Assembly (NCBI GenBank): GCA_009926195.1
Contig: RFPK01000154.1
Location: forward strand, 1-5,117
Direction of reading: 5' to 3'
DNA: 5,117 bases
From: Synechococcaceae bacterium WB4_1_0192
GTDB lineage: Bacteria; Cyanobacteriota; Cyanobacteriia; PCC-6307; Cyanobiaceae
The position numbers and the translations under genes are program-made. The notes under the pieces are model-generated. The model was not told the DNA's origin, did no database searches, and saw nothing but the letters and a program-made list of their open reading frames with translations. Positions 1-5,117 of the stretch are shown piece by piece. Positions within the stretch are counted from its first letter, which is position 1, and each line of letters opens with the position of its first letter.

Positions 1-587
1 AGCTGGCCTACACCGGCCGCAACTGGAACATCACCGGTGCCTACACCTACAACAGCGCAGGTGTGAGCATCGCCGGCACCAGCTTCTCCACCTCGCTGCT
101 GCCCAACATCTACAGCACCACCGTTGGTGGTGGTTCCGTCAACTCCTGGTCGCTCGCTGGCTACTGGCAGCCGATGCAGCTGGGCTGGGTGCCTTCGATC
201 AGCGCCGGTTGGGGCTACAACGCCTACAACTACAGCGGTGATGTGGCCAACACGGCCAATCCCGCCAGCCTGCAGCTCAGCAGCGCCGCCAGCCAGTCCT
301 GGTACGTCGGCTTCAACTGGAAGGATGCCTTCGCCAAGGGGAATGCCCTCGGCTTTGCGTTCGGTCAGCCCACGTTCGTCACCAAGATCAGCACCAGCCT
401 GAACAACGCCCCCAACCAGGTGTTTGATGGCAACTACGCCATGGAGCTGTTCTACAAGTTCCAGGTGAGCGACAACATCGCCGTGACCCCGGCCTTGTTC
501 TACCTCTCCGCGCCCCGCGGCGAGCTCACCGACGCGAGCGCCCTCGGTGCTTCCGAAGCGCCACCATCCCGATGCCGGTGGCGATGA
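1..587 (+). CDS. Outer-membrane porin, SomA/OprB-like (iron-uptake porin family), 3' part with an aberrant end
   Basis: This is the C-terminal part of a beta-barrel porin that admits small solutes and ions across the cyanobacterial outer membrane. The reading frame is open from base 3 and the gene begins outside the window; the GTG at 63 is internal. The protein shows alternating aromatic/small-residue strands typical of the family, with segments such as TGRNWNITGAYTYNSAG, WSLAGYWQP, SISAGWGYNAYNYSG, SWYVGFNWKDAF, GNALGFAFGQP, YAMELFYKFQVSDNIAVTPALFYLS. The segment FYKFQVSDNIAVTP is a hallmark of the last strands of cyanobacterial SomA-type porins. Family members then finish with one more strand ending in Phe. 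Here the frame leaves the family at about 545 and ends in APPSRCRWR, so the final strand needed for BAM-dependent insertion is missing. The frame runs straight into a J-domain gene (see findings). Porin identity is well supported; substrate is not. Confidence 0.85.
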   Translation, partial: LAYTGRNWNITGAYTYNSAGVSIAGTSFSTSLLPNIYSTTVGGGSVNSWSLAGYWQPMQLGWVPSISAGWGYNAYNYSGDVANTANPASLQLSSAASQSWYVGFNWKDAFAKGNALGFAFGQPTFVTKISTSLNNAPNQVFDGNYAMELFYKFQVSDNIAVTPALFYLSAPRGELTDASALGASEAPPSRCRWR

Positions 588-1149
588 CCAGATGATCCTG
601 GCCCTCAATGCCGCCTGGGAGGTCCTGGGTGATGCGCAACGCCGCGCCGAGCACGACCGCCGCTTGGCTGGCTCCGGTGGTAGCGGCACGGCCCGCTCCG
701 CCGCCGCTGGTCGCGCCGCCCGACGCGCCAGCGCCGAGGCGGCCCAGGGAGATGCCGATCTGCTGGCCTGGTTGCAGCAGGTCTACGCCCCGATCGATCG
801 CCTGCTCGGCCAGGTGATCAACCCCTTTCCGGCCCAGCTGCGGGCCCTGTCGGCCGATCCCTACGACGACGGCCTGATGGAGGCGTTCTGCACCTATCTC
901 GAACAGAGCCAGAGCCGCCTCCAGAAGGTGGATGCCCTCTATCGCTCCCTGCCGGCTCCCGCTTCAGCTCGGGCCTTCAGCCTCAGCCTCTATCACTGCC
1001 TCTCGCAGGTGCAGGACGCCGTGACCGAGCTGGAGCGCTACACCATGGGCTACGTGGACGGCTACCTGCGCGATGGCCGCGAGATGTTGCGCGAGGCCAA
1101 GGCCCGCCGCAGCCGCCTGCAGGAGGAGCGCCGCCGGCTCGAGATCTGA
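547..1149 (+). pseudogene. J-domain (DnaJ-like) protein, 5'-truncated
   Basis: This is a co-chaperone-type protein whose J domain would stimulate an Hsp70 (DnaK) ATPase. Taking the GTG at 547 as residue 1, the HPD catalytic loop is at residues 7-9 in PKRHHPDAGGDD. J-domain helices III/IV follow (ILALNAAWEVLGDAQRRAEHDRRL, about 17-40). Helix I and most of helix II, which should precede HPD by about 30 residues, are absent; upstream DNA in this frame does not encode them and meets a stop at 484-486. The remainder has an Ala/Arg linker (about 45-70), a helical domain of no recognised function and a charged, coiled-coil-like C terminus (GREMLREAKARRSRLQEERR). The GTG lies inside the J domain and has no convincing ribosome binding site, so it is not a natural start. 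The gene is either a real 5' deletion fused behind the porin or an assembly join. It converges on ndhO with a 23-nt gap. Confidence 0.75.
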
Positions 1150-1172
1150 CCGCCTGGGGATCTGATCCGGCC

Positions 1173-1430
1173 TCAGGCCGCCTCCAGCTGGTCGAGGCGC
1201 AGCCAGATGTCCGGCACCGGCCGGCGAAAGCGCAGCTGGGCGTAATCGCCCTTGGTGGCGAGCACCTCAGCCGGTCCGGTGAACAGGTAGGCCGGTGCCG
1301 TCGTGTCGCTGGCGCTCGCCTCCAGGCTGCCCTGGTAGCGCGCCCGGTTCACCGTCACCAGGCTGCCCTTCTTGATCGCCGGCTTGGCTGCGGCCGCTGG
1401 AGTGGCAGCTGGAGTGGAGGTGTCGGCCAT
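1173..1430 (-). CDS. ndhO: NAD(P)H-quinone oxidoreductase subunit O (NDH-1 subunit NdhO)
   Basis: NdhO is a small oxygenic-photosynthesis-specific subunit of the thylakoid NDH-1 complex, which takes electrons from ferredoxin to plastoquinone in cyclic electron flow, respiration and CO2 uptake. The 85-residue product has an Ala/Pro-rich N-terminal tail (1-18), then the family core: IKKGSLVTVNR (19-29), SLEASASDTTAPAYLF (35-50), GPAEVLATKGDYAQLRF (52-68) and the conserved end PDIWLRLDQLE (73-83). Length is slightly above the usual 70-80 because of the tail. It starts at ATG 1430, the only plausible start. No Shine-Dalgarno sequence is visible; the leader can instead form a hairpin that ends 4 nt before the ATG (separate entry). 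It stands alone, convergent with the J-domain gene and divergent from the TIGR01777 gene. It appears intact. Confidence 0.93.
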   Translation of the reverse strand: MADTSTPAATPAAAAKPAIKKGSLVTVNRARYQGSLEASASDTTAPAYLFTGPAEVLATKGDYAQLRFRRPVPDIWLRLDQLEAA

Positions 1431-1434
1431 GCCG

Positions 1435-1472
1435 GAGCGAGCGGATCGGGCCAGGCTAAGGCCGCTTCGCTC
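1435..1472 (-). promoter_or_regulatory. Possible hairpin in the ndhO leader, abutting the start codon
   Basis: On the minus strand, GAGCGAAGCGG (1472-1462) can pair with CCGCTCGCTC (1444-1435), giving 10 base pairs with one bulged A (opposite plus T1466) and a 17-nt loop. The 3' arm ends 4 nt before the ndhO ATG, where a ribosome binding site should be, and no Shine-Dalgarno sequence is present. This could hold the start region in a fold. The pairing is seen directly; a regulatory role is inference. GC-rich DNA yields such pairings by chance fairly often. Confidence 0.3.
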
Positions 1473-1522
1473 AACTTCGGTTGCTCCGTTCGGTCGCTGC
1501 GCCTGCCTAGCGTGGCCCGGAT
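1445..1522. promoter_or_regulatory. Imperfect dyad in the divergent ndhO / TIGR01777 intergenic region
   Basis: The left arm 1445-1462 and right arm 1505-1522 are reverse complements at 16 positions, with one G/G mismatch (1454/1512) and two single-base bulges (A1459, G1519). Read toward each gene, both arms present nearly the same 18-mer: GCCTTAGCCTGGCCCGAT toward ndhO and GCCTAGCGTGGCCCGGAT toward the epimerase-like gene. They end 14 nt before the ATG and 18 nt before the GTG. Each contains a TAnnnT hexamer (TAGCCT, TAGCGT) that could serve as a -10 element, though neither has a clear -35. Between the arms sits a small hairpin CAAC-TTCG-GTTG (1472-1483) with a C(TTCG)G loop. It may be a paired promoter/operator or simply a structured spacer. 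Confidence 0.35.
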
Positions 1523-1540
1523 TCGATCGGAGCGGTGCGC

Positions 1541-2494
1541 GTGCGGGTTCTGCTGGTGGGGTGCAGTGGCTTCGTCGGCCGTGGGCTGGTGCCGCTGCTG
1601 CTGGAGCAGGGCCACCACCTCACCCTGGTGAGCCGTACGGCCAACCCCCTGGCCGCGCTGCAGCACCCCCAGCTGCAGCGGCTGCAGGCCGATCCCGCCC
1701 AGCCCGCCAGCTGGCAGCGCTCCGACCTGATGGCGGCCCTGAGCGCAGCCGATGCCGTGATCAACCTGGCCGGTGAACCGATCGCCGAGCAGCGCTGGAC
1801 GCCCGCCCACCGCCAGTTGCTGCGGGACAGCCGCATCCGCACCACCGAGGCCCTGGTGGCCGCCATTGCCGCCCTGCCAGCGCAGAGCCGGCCCGCTGTG
1901 CTGATCAGCGGCTCCGCCGTGGGCTTCTACGGCACCAGCGCCACGGCCCGGTTCGAGGAGAGCAGCCCCGCCGGTGGCGATCTGCTGGCCGAGCTCTGCA
2001 CCGCCTGGGAGGCGGAGGCCCGCCGCGCCGAGCCCCTCTGCCGTGTGGTGATCCTGCGCATCGGCATCGTGCTCGCCGCCGATGGCGGCGCCCTCGGCAA
2101 GATGCTGCCGGTGTTCCGGCTTGGTTTCGGGGGGCCGATCGGCGATGGCCGTCAGTGGATGAGCTGGATCTCCCGCCGCGATCTCTGCCGCCTGATCGCC
2201 ACCGCCCTGGCCGATGCCGCCTACGCCGGCACCTACAACGCCGTTGGCCCGCAGCCCTGCCGCATGGCCGATCTCGCGGCCGCCCTCGGCCGCTGCCTCG
2301 GCCGTCCCAGCCTGCTGCCGGTGCCGGCACCGGTGCTGCAGCTGCTGCTCGGCGATGGCGCCAAGGTTGTGCTGGAGGGGCAGCAGGTGCTGCCGGTGCG
2401 TCTGCAGCAGCAGGGCTTCCACTTCGAGGATGGCGAGATCAGCGCGGCGCTCGCCGCTGCCACCAGCGCAGGCACCAGCCCAGCACCCCGCTGA
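1541..2494 (+). CDS. TIGR01777 family epimerase-like protein (extended SDR, DUF1731 C-terminal)
   Basis: This is an atypical extended short-chain dehydrogenase/reductase related to YfcH and often mislabelled a SulA-type cell-division inhibitor; its substrate is unknown. The 317-residue product has a Rossmann GxxGxxG motif GCSGFVG (7-13), the NLAGEPI segment (75-81) with W86, the family active-site region SGSAVGFYG (123-131, Tyr130), LRIGIVL (172-178), GDGRQWMSWI (201-210), YNAVGP (232-237) and a C-terminal DUF1731-like part (about 255-302). I chose GTG 1541 because GGAG at 1529-1532 lies 8 nt ahead of it; the in-frame GTG at 1535 would leave only 2 nt. The product then starts MRVLLVGCSGFVG, as in relatives. 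It is full length for the family (about 300-310), with a short extra tail (TSAGTSPAPR) where the last 56 nt overlap the opposing membrane-protein gene. Confidence 0.9.
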   Translation: MRVLLVGCSGFVGRGLVPLLLEQGHHLTLVSRTANPLAALQHPQLQRLQADPAQPASWQRSDLMAALSAADAVINLAGEPIAEQRWTPAHRQLLRDSRIRTTEALVAAIAALPAQSRPAVLISGSAVGFYGTSATARFEESSPAGGDLLAELCTAWEAEARRAEPLCRVVILRIGIVLAADGGALGKMLPVFRLGFGGPIGDGRQWMSWISRRDLCRLIATALADAAYAGTYNAVGPQPCRMADLAAALGRCLGRPSLLPVPAPVLQLLLGDGAKVVLEGQQVLPVRLQQQGFHFEDGEISAALAAATSAGTSPAPR

Positions 2495-2729
2495 GCAGTG
2501 CTGCCCCCATCAGCAGGCCGATCGCCGGGGTGAACAGCGGTTCCCATAGCCGTTGAAACAGATCCAGCGGCGCCTCGATGCCGCGGCTGTGGCAGACCAC
2601 CGCCACCCCGAACCAGAGGGCGCCGGCGATCACCACGAACACGTCGATCACCAGCAGGGTGTCGATCCAGCCCTTCAGGCGCTGGCCGAGGCCGCTGGGG
2701 GTGGTGGCGGGGGGAACGGCTTCAGCCAT
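2439..2729 (-). CDS. Small two-helix membrane protein of unknown function
   Basis: I do not recognise this 96-residue protein. After a Pro/Thr-rich N terminus (1-13) and an amphipathic stretch (GLGQRLKGWIDTL) it has a likely membrane helix at about 24-46 (LLVIDVFVVIAGALWFGVAVVC), a loop (HSRGIEAPLDLFQRLWEP), a second helix at about 66-88 (LFTPAIGLLMGAALLSGVLG) and a basic tail ending WWQRRAPR. This suggests both ends on the same side, probably cytoplasmic. The start ATG at 2729 overlaps the stop of the LpxB-related gene by 8 nt (ATGGCTGA), which indicates translational coupling and explains the lack of a clear ribosome binding site. The frame stays open upstream to 3008, but that extension lies inside the LpxB-like gene in another frame and reads as non-conserved. 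Its 3' end overlaps the opposing TIGR01777 gene by 56 nt. Confidence 0.75.
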   Translation of the reverse strand: MAEAVPPATTPSGLGQRLKGWIDTLLVIDVFVVIAGALWFGVAVVCHSRGIEAPLDLFQRLWEPLFTPAIGLLMGAALLSGVLGWCLRWWQRRAPR

Positions 2730-3844
2730 GGCGGCGTTGCTGGAGCAGCTGATCCAGATCGGCCGCCATCCTGGCCGCACCGCCGCCCCGGCCGATGCGT
2801 TCGTGGCCGAGCTGTTGCAGGGTGTCGCGCCAGCCCGGATCCTGTTGCAGTCGCTCCAGCAGCGTGTCCACCAGCTGCGCGCTTCCGTCCAGCTGCTCCT
2901 CGCTGCCGCAGCACCGGTTTGCCCAGCCCCACGCACTGTTCGGCGGCGGTGCCGGTCATGGAGAGCAGCAGATCGCACTGCTGCACCACCGCCGCAAACC
3001 GCCCCCACTCCAGTTGCAGCTGCAGGGGGCCGCGCTGCAGGCGGCAGCGCTGCTCGCCATCGAAGTGCAGCAGCCAGCCCAGGCCGCTGGCCACGGGCGC
3101 CACCTCCTGGGGGGTGAGCTTGCCCACCAGCGCGGCGTGCAGACCCAGGCGTGCCGGCTGCCGCAACCGCTGTGGCAGCCGCTCCAGCACCCGCAGCATC
3201 AGCGCCAGGTTCTGCAGGGCTTCGGGCAGGCGGCTGCCCGGCAGCAGCCCCAGCCGTTGCAGCGGTGCCCCCGCCAGGCTGGGGTTCGGGCCGAGGCTGC
3301 TGTCCACGAAGGGGTTGCCGGCGAACCGCACGGCGCGCTGCAGCTGCTCGCTCAGATCGGAGGCGGTGAGCTGATCGCGGCTGTAGACCCGCCGACTGCG
3401 GCGGCTGCGCAGGCAGGGGGCGCAGGGCCAGGGCAGCCGTAGCCGGCCCTCGTAATGGCTGGAGTAGGCCACCAGGTAGGTGGCAAAGGTACGGCCGGTC
3501 AGCCAGGCGCCCAGCACCGGGATCACGTCACCCACCACCAGGATCAGCTCGTAGCGGCGGGCGATCCGCAGCAGCAGCCCCAGCCGCCGCAGCAGATAGA
3601 GAATCTGGCCCTGGACCACCTCGGTGAGGCGCCCCACCAGGCTCGTGTAGCCCAGGCCGCCGGTGCTGTATTCGCGCGTCCGGCCCAGCACGGCGATGCC
3701 CGCCTGGGTGTAGGCACGGCCATGACCCACCAGCGGCAGCGCTTCGACGCGGTGGCCGATCCGTTGCAGCGCCTCGCCGATCAGGGCGCCGCTGAGGTCC
3801 TCGCCGTGGCCGTTGCTCAGCAGCAGGACCCGCGCGCCGCTCAC
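2722..3844 (-). pseudogene. LpxB-related protein (lipid-A-disaccharide synthase-like, TIGR03492-type), frameshifted by an internal loss
   Basis: This belongs to a cyanobacterial family resembling LpxB, a glycosyltransferase with two Rossmann-like domains. The real substrate is unknown, so lipid A synthesis should not be assumed. The N terminus has the family signature RVLLLSNGHGEDLSGALIGEAL, then LPLVGHGRAY, STGGLGY, ELILVVGDVIPVL, RVYSRDQLTASDL, GNPFVDS, LLPGSRLPEALQNL and MTGTAAEQCVGLGKPVL, ending at residue 312 (base 2909). The frame then turns to Arg/Gly/Ala-rich noise. In the neighbouring minus frame the true C terminus resumes at about 2904 (SEEQLDGSAQLVDTLLERLQ ... AADLDQLLQQRRHG) and stops at 2722. 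About 25-30 family residues (the PGxGPQFTxxFAEAQxRLLG region) are missing at the join. The start is GTG 3844, sharing GTGA with the upstream stop; an in-frame TTG at 3856 is possible. The last 8 nt overlap the next gene. Confidence 0.8.
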
Positions 3845-4386
3845 GCGTTCAGCCAAGCCTTCACCTTCAGCAGGGCCTGCCAGTCCGGTCGCCGGGCCAG
3901 TCCGTCGGCGATGGCGTCGTCCAGTTCGCTCGCCAGCTCCGGTGCCATCACCCGCAGCCGCTGCACCAGGTCGATGTGCTCCCGCACCCCCTTGGCGTTG
4001 GTCTCGAGCATCGCCAGGCTGAGGTTGATGCGCGCCTGCGGATCCTGCGGGTTCAGCTTGACCGCGTTGCGGGCTGACCGCAGGGCCGCCTGCGGCTGGT
4101 TGTCGAGCAGCTGCAGCCAGGCCAGGGCGGCATCGATGAAATCCATCGTGTAGCTCATGCCGCTGCAGCCGCCGGAGCGCACGCCCACCCGCAGCACCTT
4201 GCCGTCCCCCTGGGCTGGCAGCAGCGTGGCCAGCTGGCGCATGGCGCTGTCGGTGATCAGGATGCCCTTGCCGTCGCGGCCCGTGTGGGTGATGGTGGGC
4301 GCCGCCGCCGCCTCAGCCGCCTCAGCCGCCTCAGCCGCCTCCGTTGGCCCCGGGGTCTGGGCTGGCGCTGCAATCTCGCTGGTCAT
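3841..4386 (-). CDS. IscA/SufA-type Fe-S assembly protein N-terminal half fused in frame to a TPR-protein C-terminal half
   Basis: The 181-residue frame joins two proteins. Residues 1-34 form a low-complexity Ala/Glu/Pro tail. Residues 41-83 match A-type Fe-S carrier proteins: GILITDSAMRQLATLL, KVLRVGVRSGGCSGMSYTMDF, with the first cluster Cys at 74. Relatives continue about 60 residues more and end with the CGCG motif giving the other two Cys; all of that is absent, so cluster binding as usually known should be lost. From about residue 85 the sequence is helical and TPR-like: AALAWLQLLDNQPQAALRSARNAVKLNPQDPQARINLSLAML, then ALLKVKAWLNA. In related genomes I would expect separate iscA-like and TPR genes here; the join falls near 4130-4140. 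The start is ATG 4386; an upstream in-frame Met lies in the intergenic region toward zds. The stop shares GTGA with the LpxB-related start, so this heads the operon. Confidence 0.78.
   Translation of the reverse strand: MTSEIAAPAQTPGPTEAAEAAEAAEAAAAPTITHTGRDGKGILITDSAMRQLATLLPAQGDGKVLRVGVRSGGCSGMSYTMDFIDAALAWLQLLDNQPQAALRSARNAVKLNPQDPQARINLSLAMLETNAKGVREHIDLVQRLRVMAPELASELDDAIADGLARRPDWQALLKVKAWLNA
4310..4341 (-). repeat. 9-bp tandem repeat in the IscA-like N-terminal tail
   Basis: Three exact copies of GCCTCAGCC on the plus strand (4310-4318, 4319-4327, 4328-4336) plus a partial fourth encode repeated Glu-Ala-Ala on the minus strand, followed by a run of Ala codons. The unit is a multiple of three, so slippage would lengthen or shorten the tail without breaking the frame. 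The tail lies outside the conserved Fe-S domain. Confidence 0.85.
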
Positions 4387-4488
4387 CGGCTGGTGGCTCG
4401 CCTGCTGTCCCCATCGTATGGAGGCCATCCACACCCCTGCCTGGCGGCGCGTCTCCATAGAGTCGTGCCACTTCGCAGGGGCAACAGG
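4387..4488. promoter_or_regulatory. Divergent intergenic region between the IscA-like operon and zds
   Basis: This 102-bp spacer must hold the start signals for both directions. Toward the IscA-like gene, the minus strand carries TACGAT (4418-4413), a TAnnnT hexamer about 26 nt before the ATG. Toward zds, the plus strand carries TAGAGT (4458-4463), also TAnnnT, about 25 nt before the GTG. Neither has a recognisable -35 hexamer. AGGGG at 4477-4481 is a good ribosome binding site, 7 nt ahead of the zds GTG. The promoter assignments are weak guesses; the ribosome binding site is solid. Confidence 0.35.
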
Positions 4489-5117
4489 GTGCGCGTCGCC
4501 ATCGTGGGTGCGGGACTGGCCGGTCTGGCCGCCGCCGTGGATCTGGTCGACGCCGGCCATCAGGTGGATCTCTACGAGGCCCGCCCGTTCATGGGTGGCA
4601 AGGTCGGCAGCTGGGTCGATGAGGGCGGTAACCACATCGAGATGGGCCTGCACGTCTTCTTCTTCAACTACGCCAACCTCTTCGCCCTGCTGCGCAAGGT
4701 GGGGGCGATCGACAACCTGCTGCCCAAGGACCACACCCACCTGTTCGTCAACAGCGGCGGCGACCTGCGCGAACTCGACTTCCGCTTCGCCCTCGGCGCC
4801 CCCTTCAACGGCCTCAAAGCCTTCTTCACCACCCCCCAGCTCGACTGGCTCGACAAGCTGCGCAACGCCCTGGCCCTGGGCACCAGTCCGATCGTGCGCG
4901 GCCTTGTGGATTACGAGGGGGCGATGAAGGTGATCCGCGACCTGGATCGCATCAGCTTCCAGCAGTGGTTCCTCGGCCACGGAGGCAGTGAGCAGAGCAT
5001 CAAGCGGATGTGGAATCCGATCGCTTATGCGCTGGGCTTTATCGATTGTGAGGCGATTTCGGCCCGCTGCATGCTCACCATCTTCATGATGTTTGCGGCG
5101 AAAACCGAAGCCTCCAA
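4489..5117 (+). CDS. zds: Zeta-carotene desaturase, 5' part (runs off the window)
   Basis: Zds is a FAD-dependent, plastoquinone-linked membrane-associated desaturase that converts 9,9'-di-cis-zeta-carotene through neurosporene to pro-lycopene in carotenoid synthesis. The 209 complete codons give a near-textbook cyanobacterial N terminus: the dinucleotide-binding motif VAIVGAGLAGLAAAVDLV with GxGxxG at residues 7-12, an acidic residue ending strand 2 (E30), the segment RPFMGGKVGSW (32-42), GNHIEMGLHVFFFNYANLF, then LDFRFALGAPFNGLKAFF, DYEGAMKVIRDLDRISFQQW and MWNPIAYALGFIDCEAISAR. The GTG at 4489 is preceded by AGGGG at 7 nt spacing and gives the family's usual start (MRVAIVGAGLAGL). No break is seen up to the edge, where the codon is cut after 2 nt. 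It is divergent from the Fe-S/TPR operon. Confidence 0.96.
   Translation, partial: MRVAIVGAGLAGLAAAVDLVDAGHQVDLYEARPFMGGKVGSWVDEGGNHIEMGLHVFFFNYANLFALLRKVGAIDNLLPKDHTHLFVNSGGDLRELDFRFALGAPFNGLKAFFTTPQLDWLDKLRNALALGTSPIVRGLVDYEGAMKVIRDLDRISFQQWFLGHGGSEQSIKRMWNPIAYALGFIDCEAISARCMLTIFMMFAAKTEAS

Noticed and set aside
1168..1180. CGGCC-TCA-GGCCG palindrome at the end of ndhO as a terminator
   Set aside because: The stem is only 5 bp, the loop is the ndhO stop codon itself and there is no following T run on either strand.
1355..2422. Long minus-strand open frame (355 codons) opposite the TIGR01777 gene
   Set aside because: It is rich in Gly, Gln, His and Ala with no recognisable domain, and lies fully antisense to a well-conserved gene. 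GC-rich codon bias opens such frames.
2730..3008. A longer 189-residue version of the small membrane protein
   Set aside because: The added N-terminal part lies in the wrong frame over conserved LpxB-like coding sequence, is Cys/Trp/Arg-rich and has no hydrophobic or family pattern.
2553..3442. Several plus-strand open frames across the LpxB-related gene
   Set aside because: They are Arg/Ser/Pro- or Gln/Ala-rich shadows with no motif; the minus strand carries the conserved protein in both halves.
4417..4429. Short ATGG-AGG-CCAT palindrome upstream of zds as an operator
   Set aside because: Four base pairs are expected by chance in this composition and there is no second copy or extended symmetry.
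4387..4980. Upstream extension of the IscA-like frame through the intergenic region and antisense to zds
   Set aside because: The extension is antisense to the conserved zds coding sequence; the ATG at 4386 gives a normal-length tail before the Fe-S domain.
1..5117. CRISPR array, tRNA or rRNA gene, insertion sequence, HIP1 (GCGATCGC) sites
   Set aside because: No spaced direct repeats, cloverleaf, rRNA core, transposase motif or terminal inverted repeats were seen. I found no exact HIP1 octamer, consistent with marine or Cyanobium-type picocyanobacteria.

Overview
The window is GC-rich, densely coded DNA from a picocyanobacterium of the Synechococcus/Cyanobium type. The call rests on three proteins: NdhO, a small subunit of cyanobacterial NDH-1; a plant/cyanobacterial-type zeta-carotene desaturase (Zds); and a SomA/OprB-like iron-uptake-type porin with many Tyr/Trp/Asn strands. 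Strong GC bias and very short or overlapping gene borders suggest a Cyanobium-like (subcluster 5.2) member. This placement is inferred from remembered protein families, not from a search.

Layout, left to right. (1) Positions 1-587, plus strand: the 3' part of an outer-membrane porin. Near 545 it runs, out of frame, into a J-domain (DnaJ-like) gene that has lost its start and J-domain helix I (547-1149, plus). (2) ndhO on the minus strand (1173-1430), convergent with the J-domain gene. (3) A divergent intergenic region (1431-1540) with a large imperfect dyad. (4) A complete TIGR01777-family NAD(P)-binding epimerase-like gene on the plus strand (1541-2494). (5) A tightly packed minus-strand operon read from 4386 down to 2439. 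It holds an IscA/SufA-type Fe-S protein fused in frame to the tail of a TPR protein, then an LpxB-related glycosyltransferase-fold gene (TIGR03492-like) broken by a frameshift, then a 96-residue two-helix membrane protein of unknown function. The last two borders are 4-nt and 8-nt start/stop overlaps. (6) A divergent 102-bp intergenic region, then zds on the plus strand from 4489, running off the right edge.

The most striking feature is that three separate places look like sequence has been removed from otherwise well-conserved genes: porin/J-domain near 545, LpxB-like near 2906, and IscA/TPR near 4135. In each, one protein stops matching its family mid-domain and another part of the same or next gene resumes at once, with no inserted DNA. 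ndhO, the TIGR01777 gene, the small membrane gene and the visible part of zds look intact. The joins could be real deletions, but three within 3.6 kb also fits draft or metagenome assembly errors, and read-level checking should come before any biological claim.

Functionally the window mixes unrelated housekeeping roles: outer-membrane permeability, chaperone partner, photosynthetic/respiratory electron transport, Fe-S assembly, envelope or glycolipid-type chemistry and carotenoid synthesis. I see no mobile element, CRISPR array, rRNA, tRNA or phage gene, and no convincing new defence or biosynthetic system. The least explained biology is the LpxB-related gene and its translationally coupled small membrane protein.
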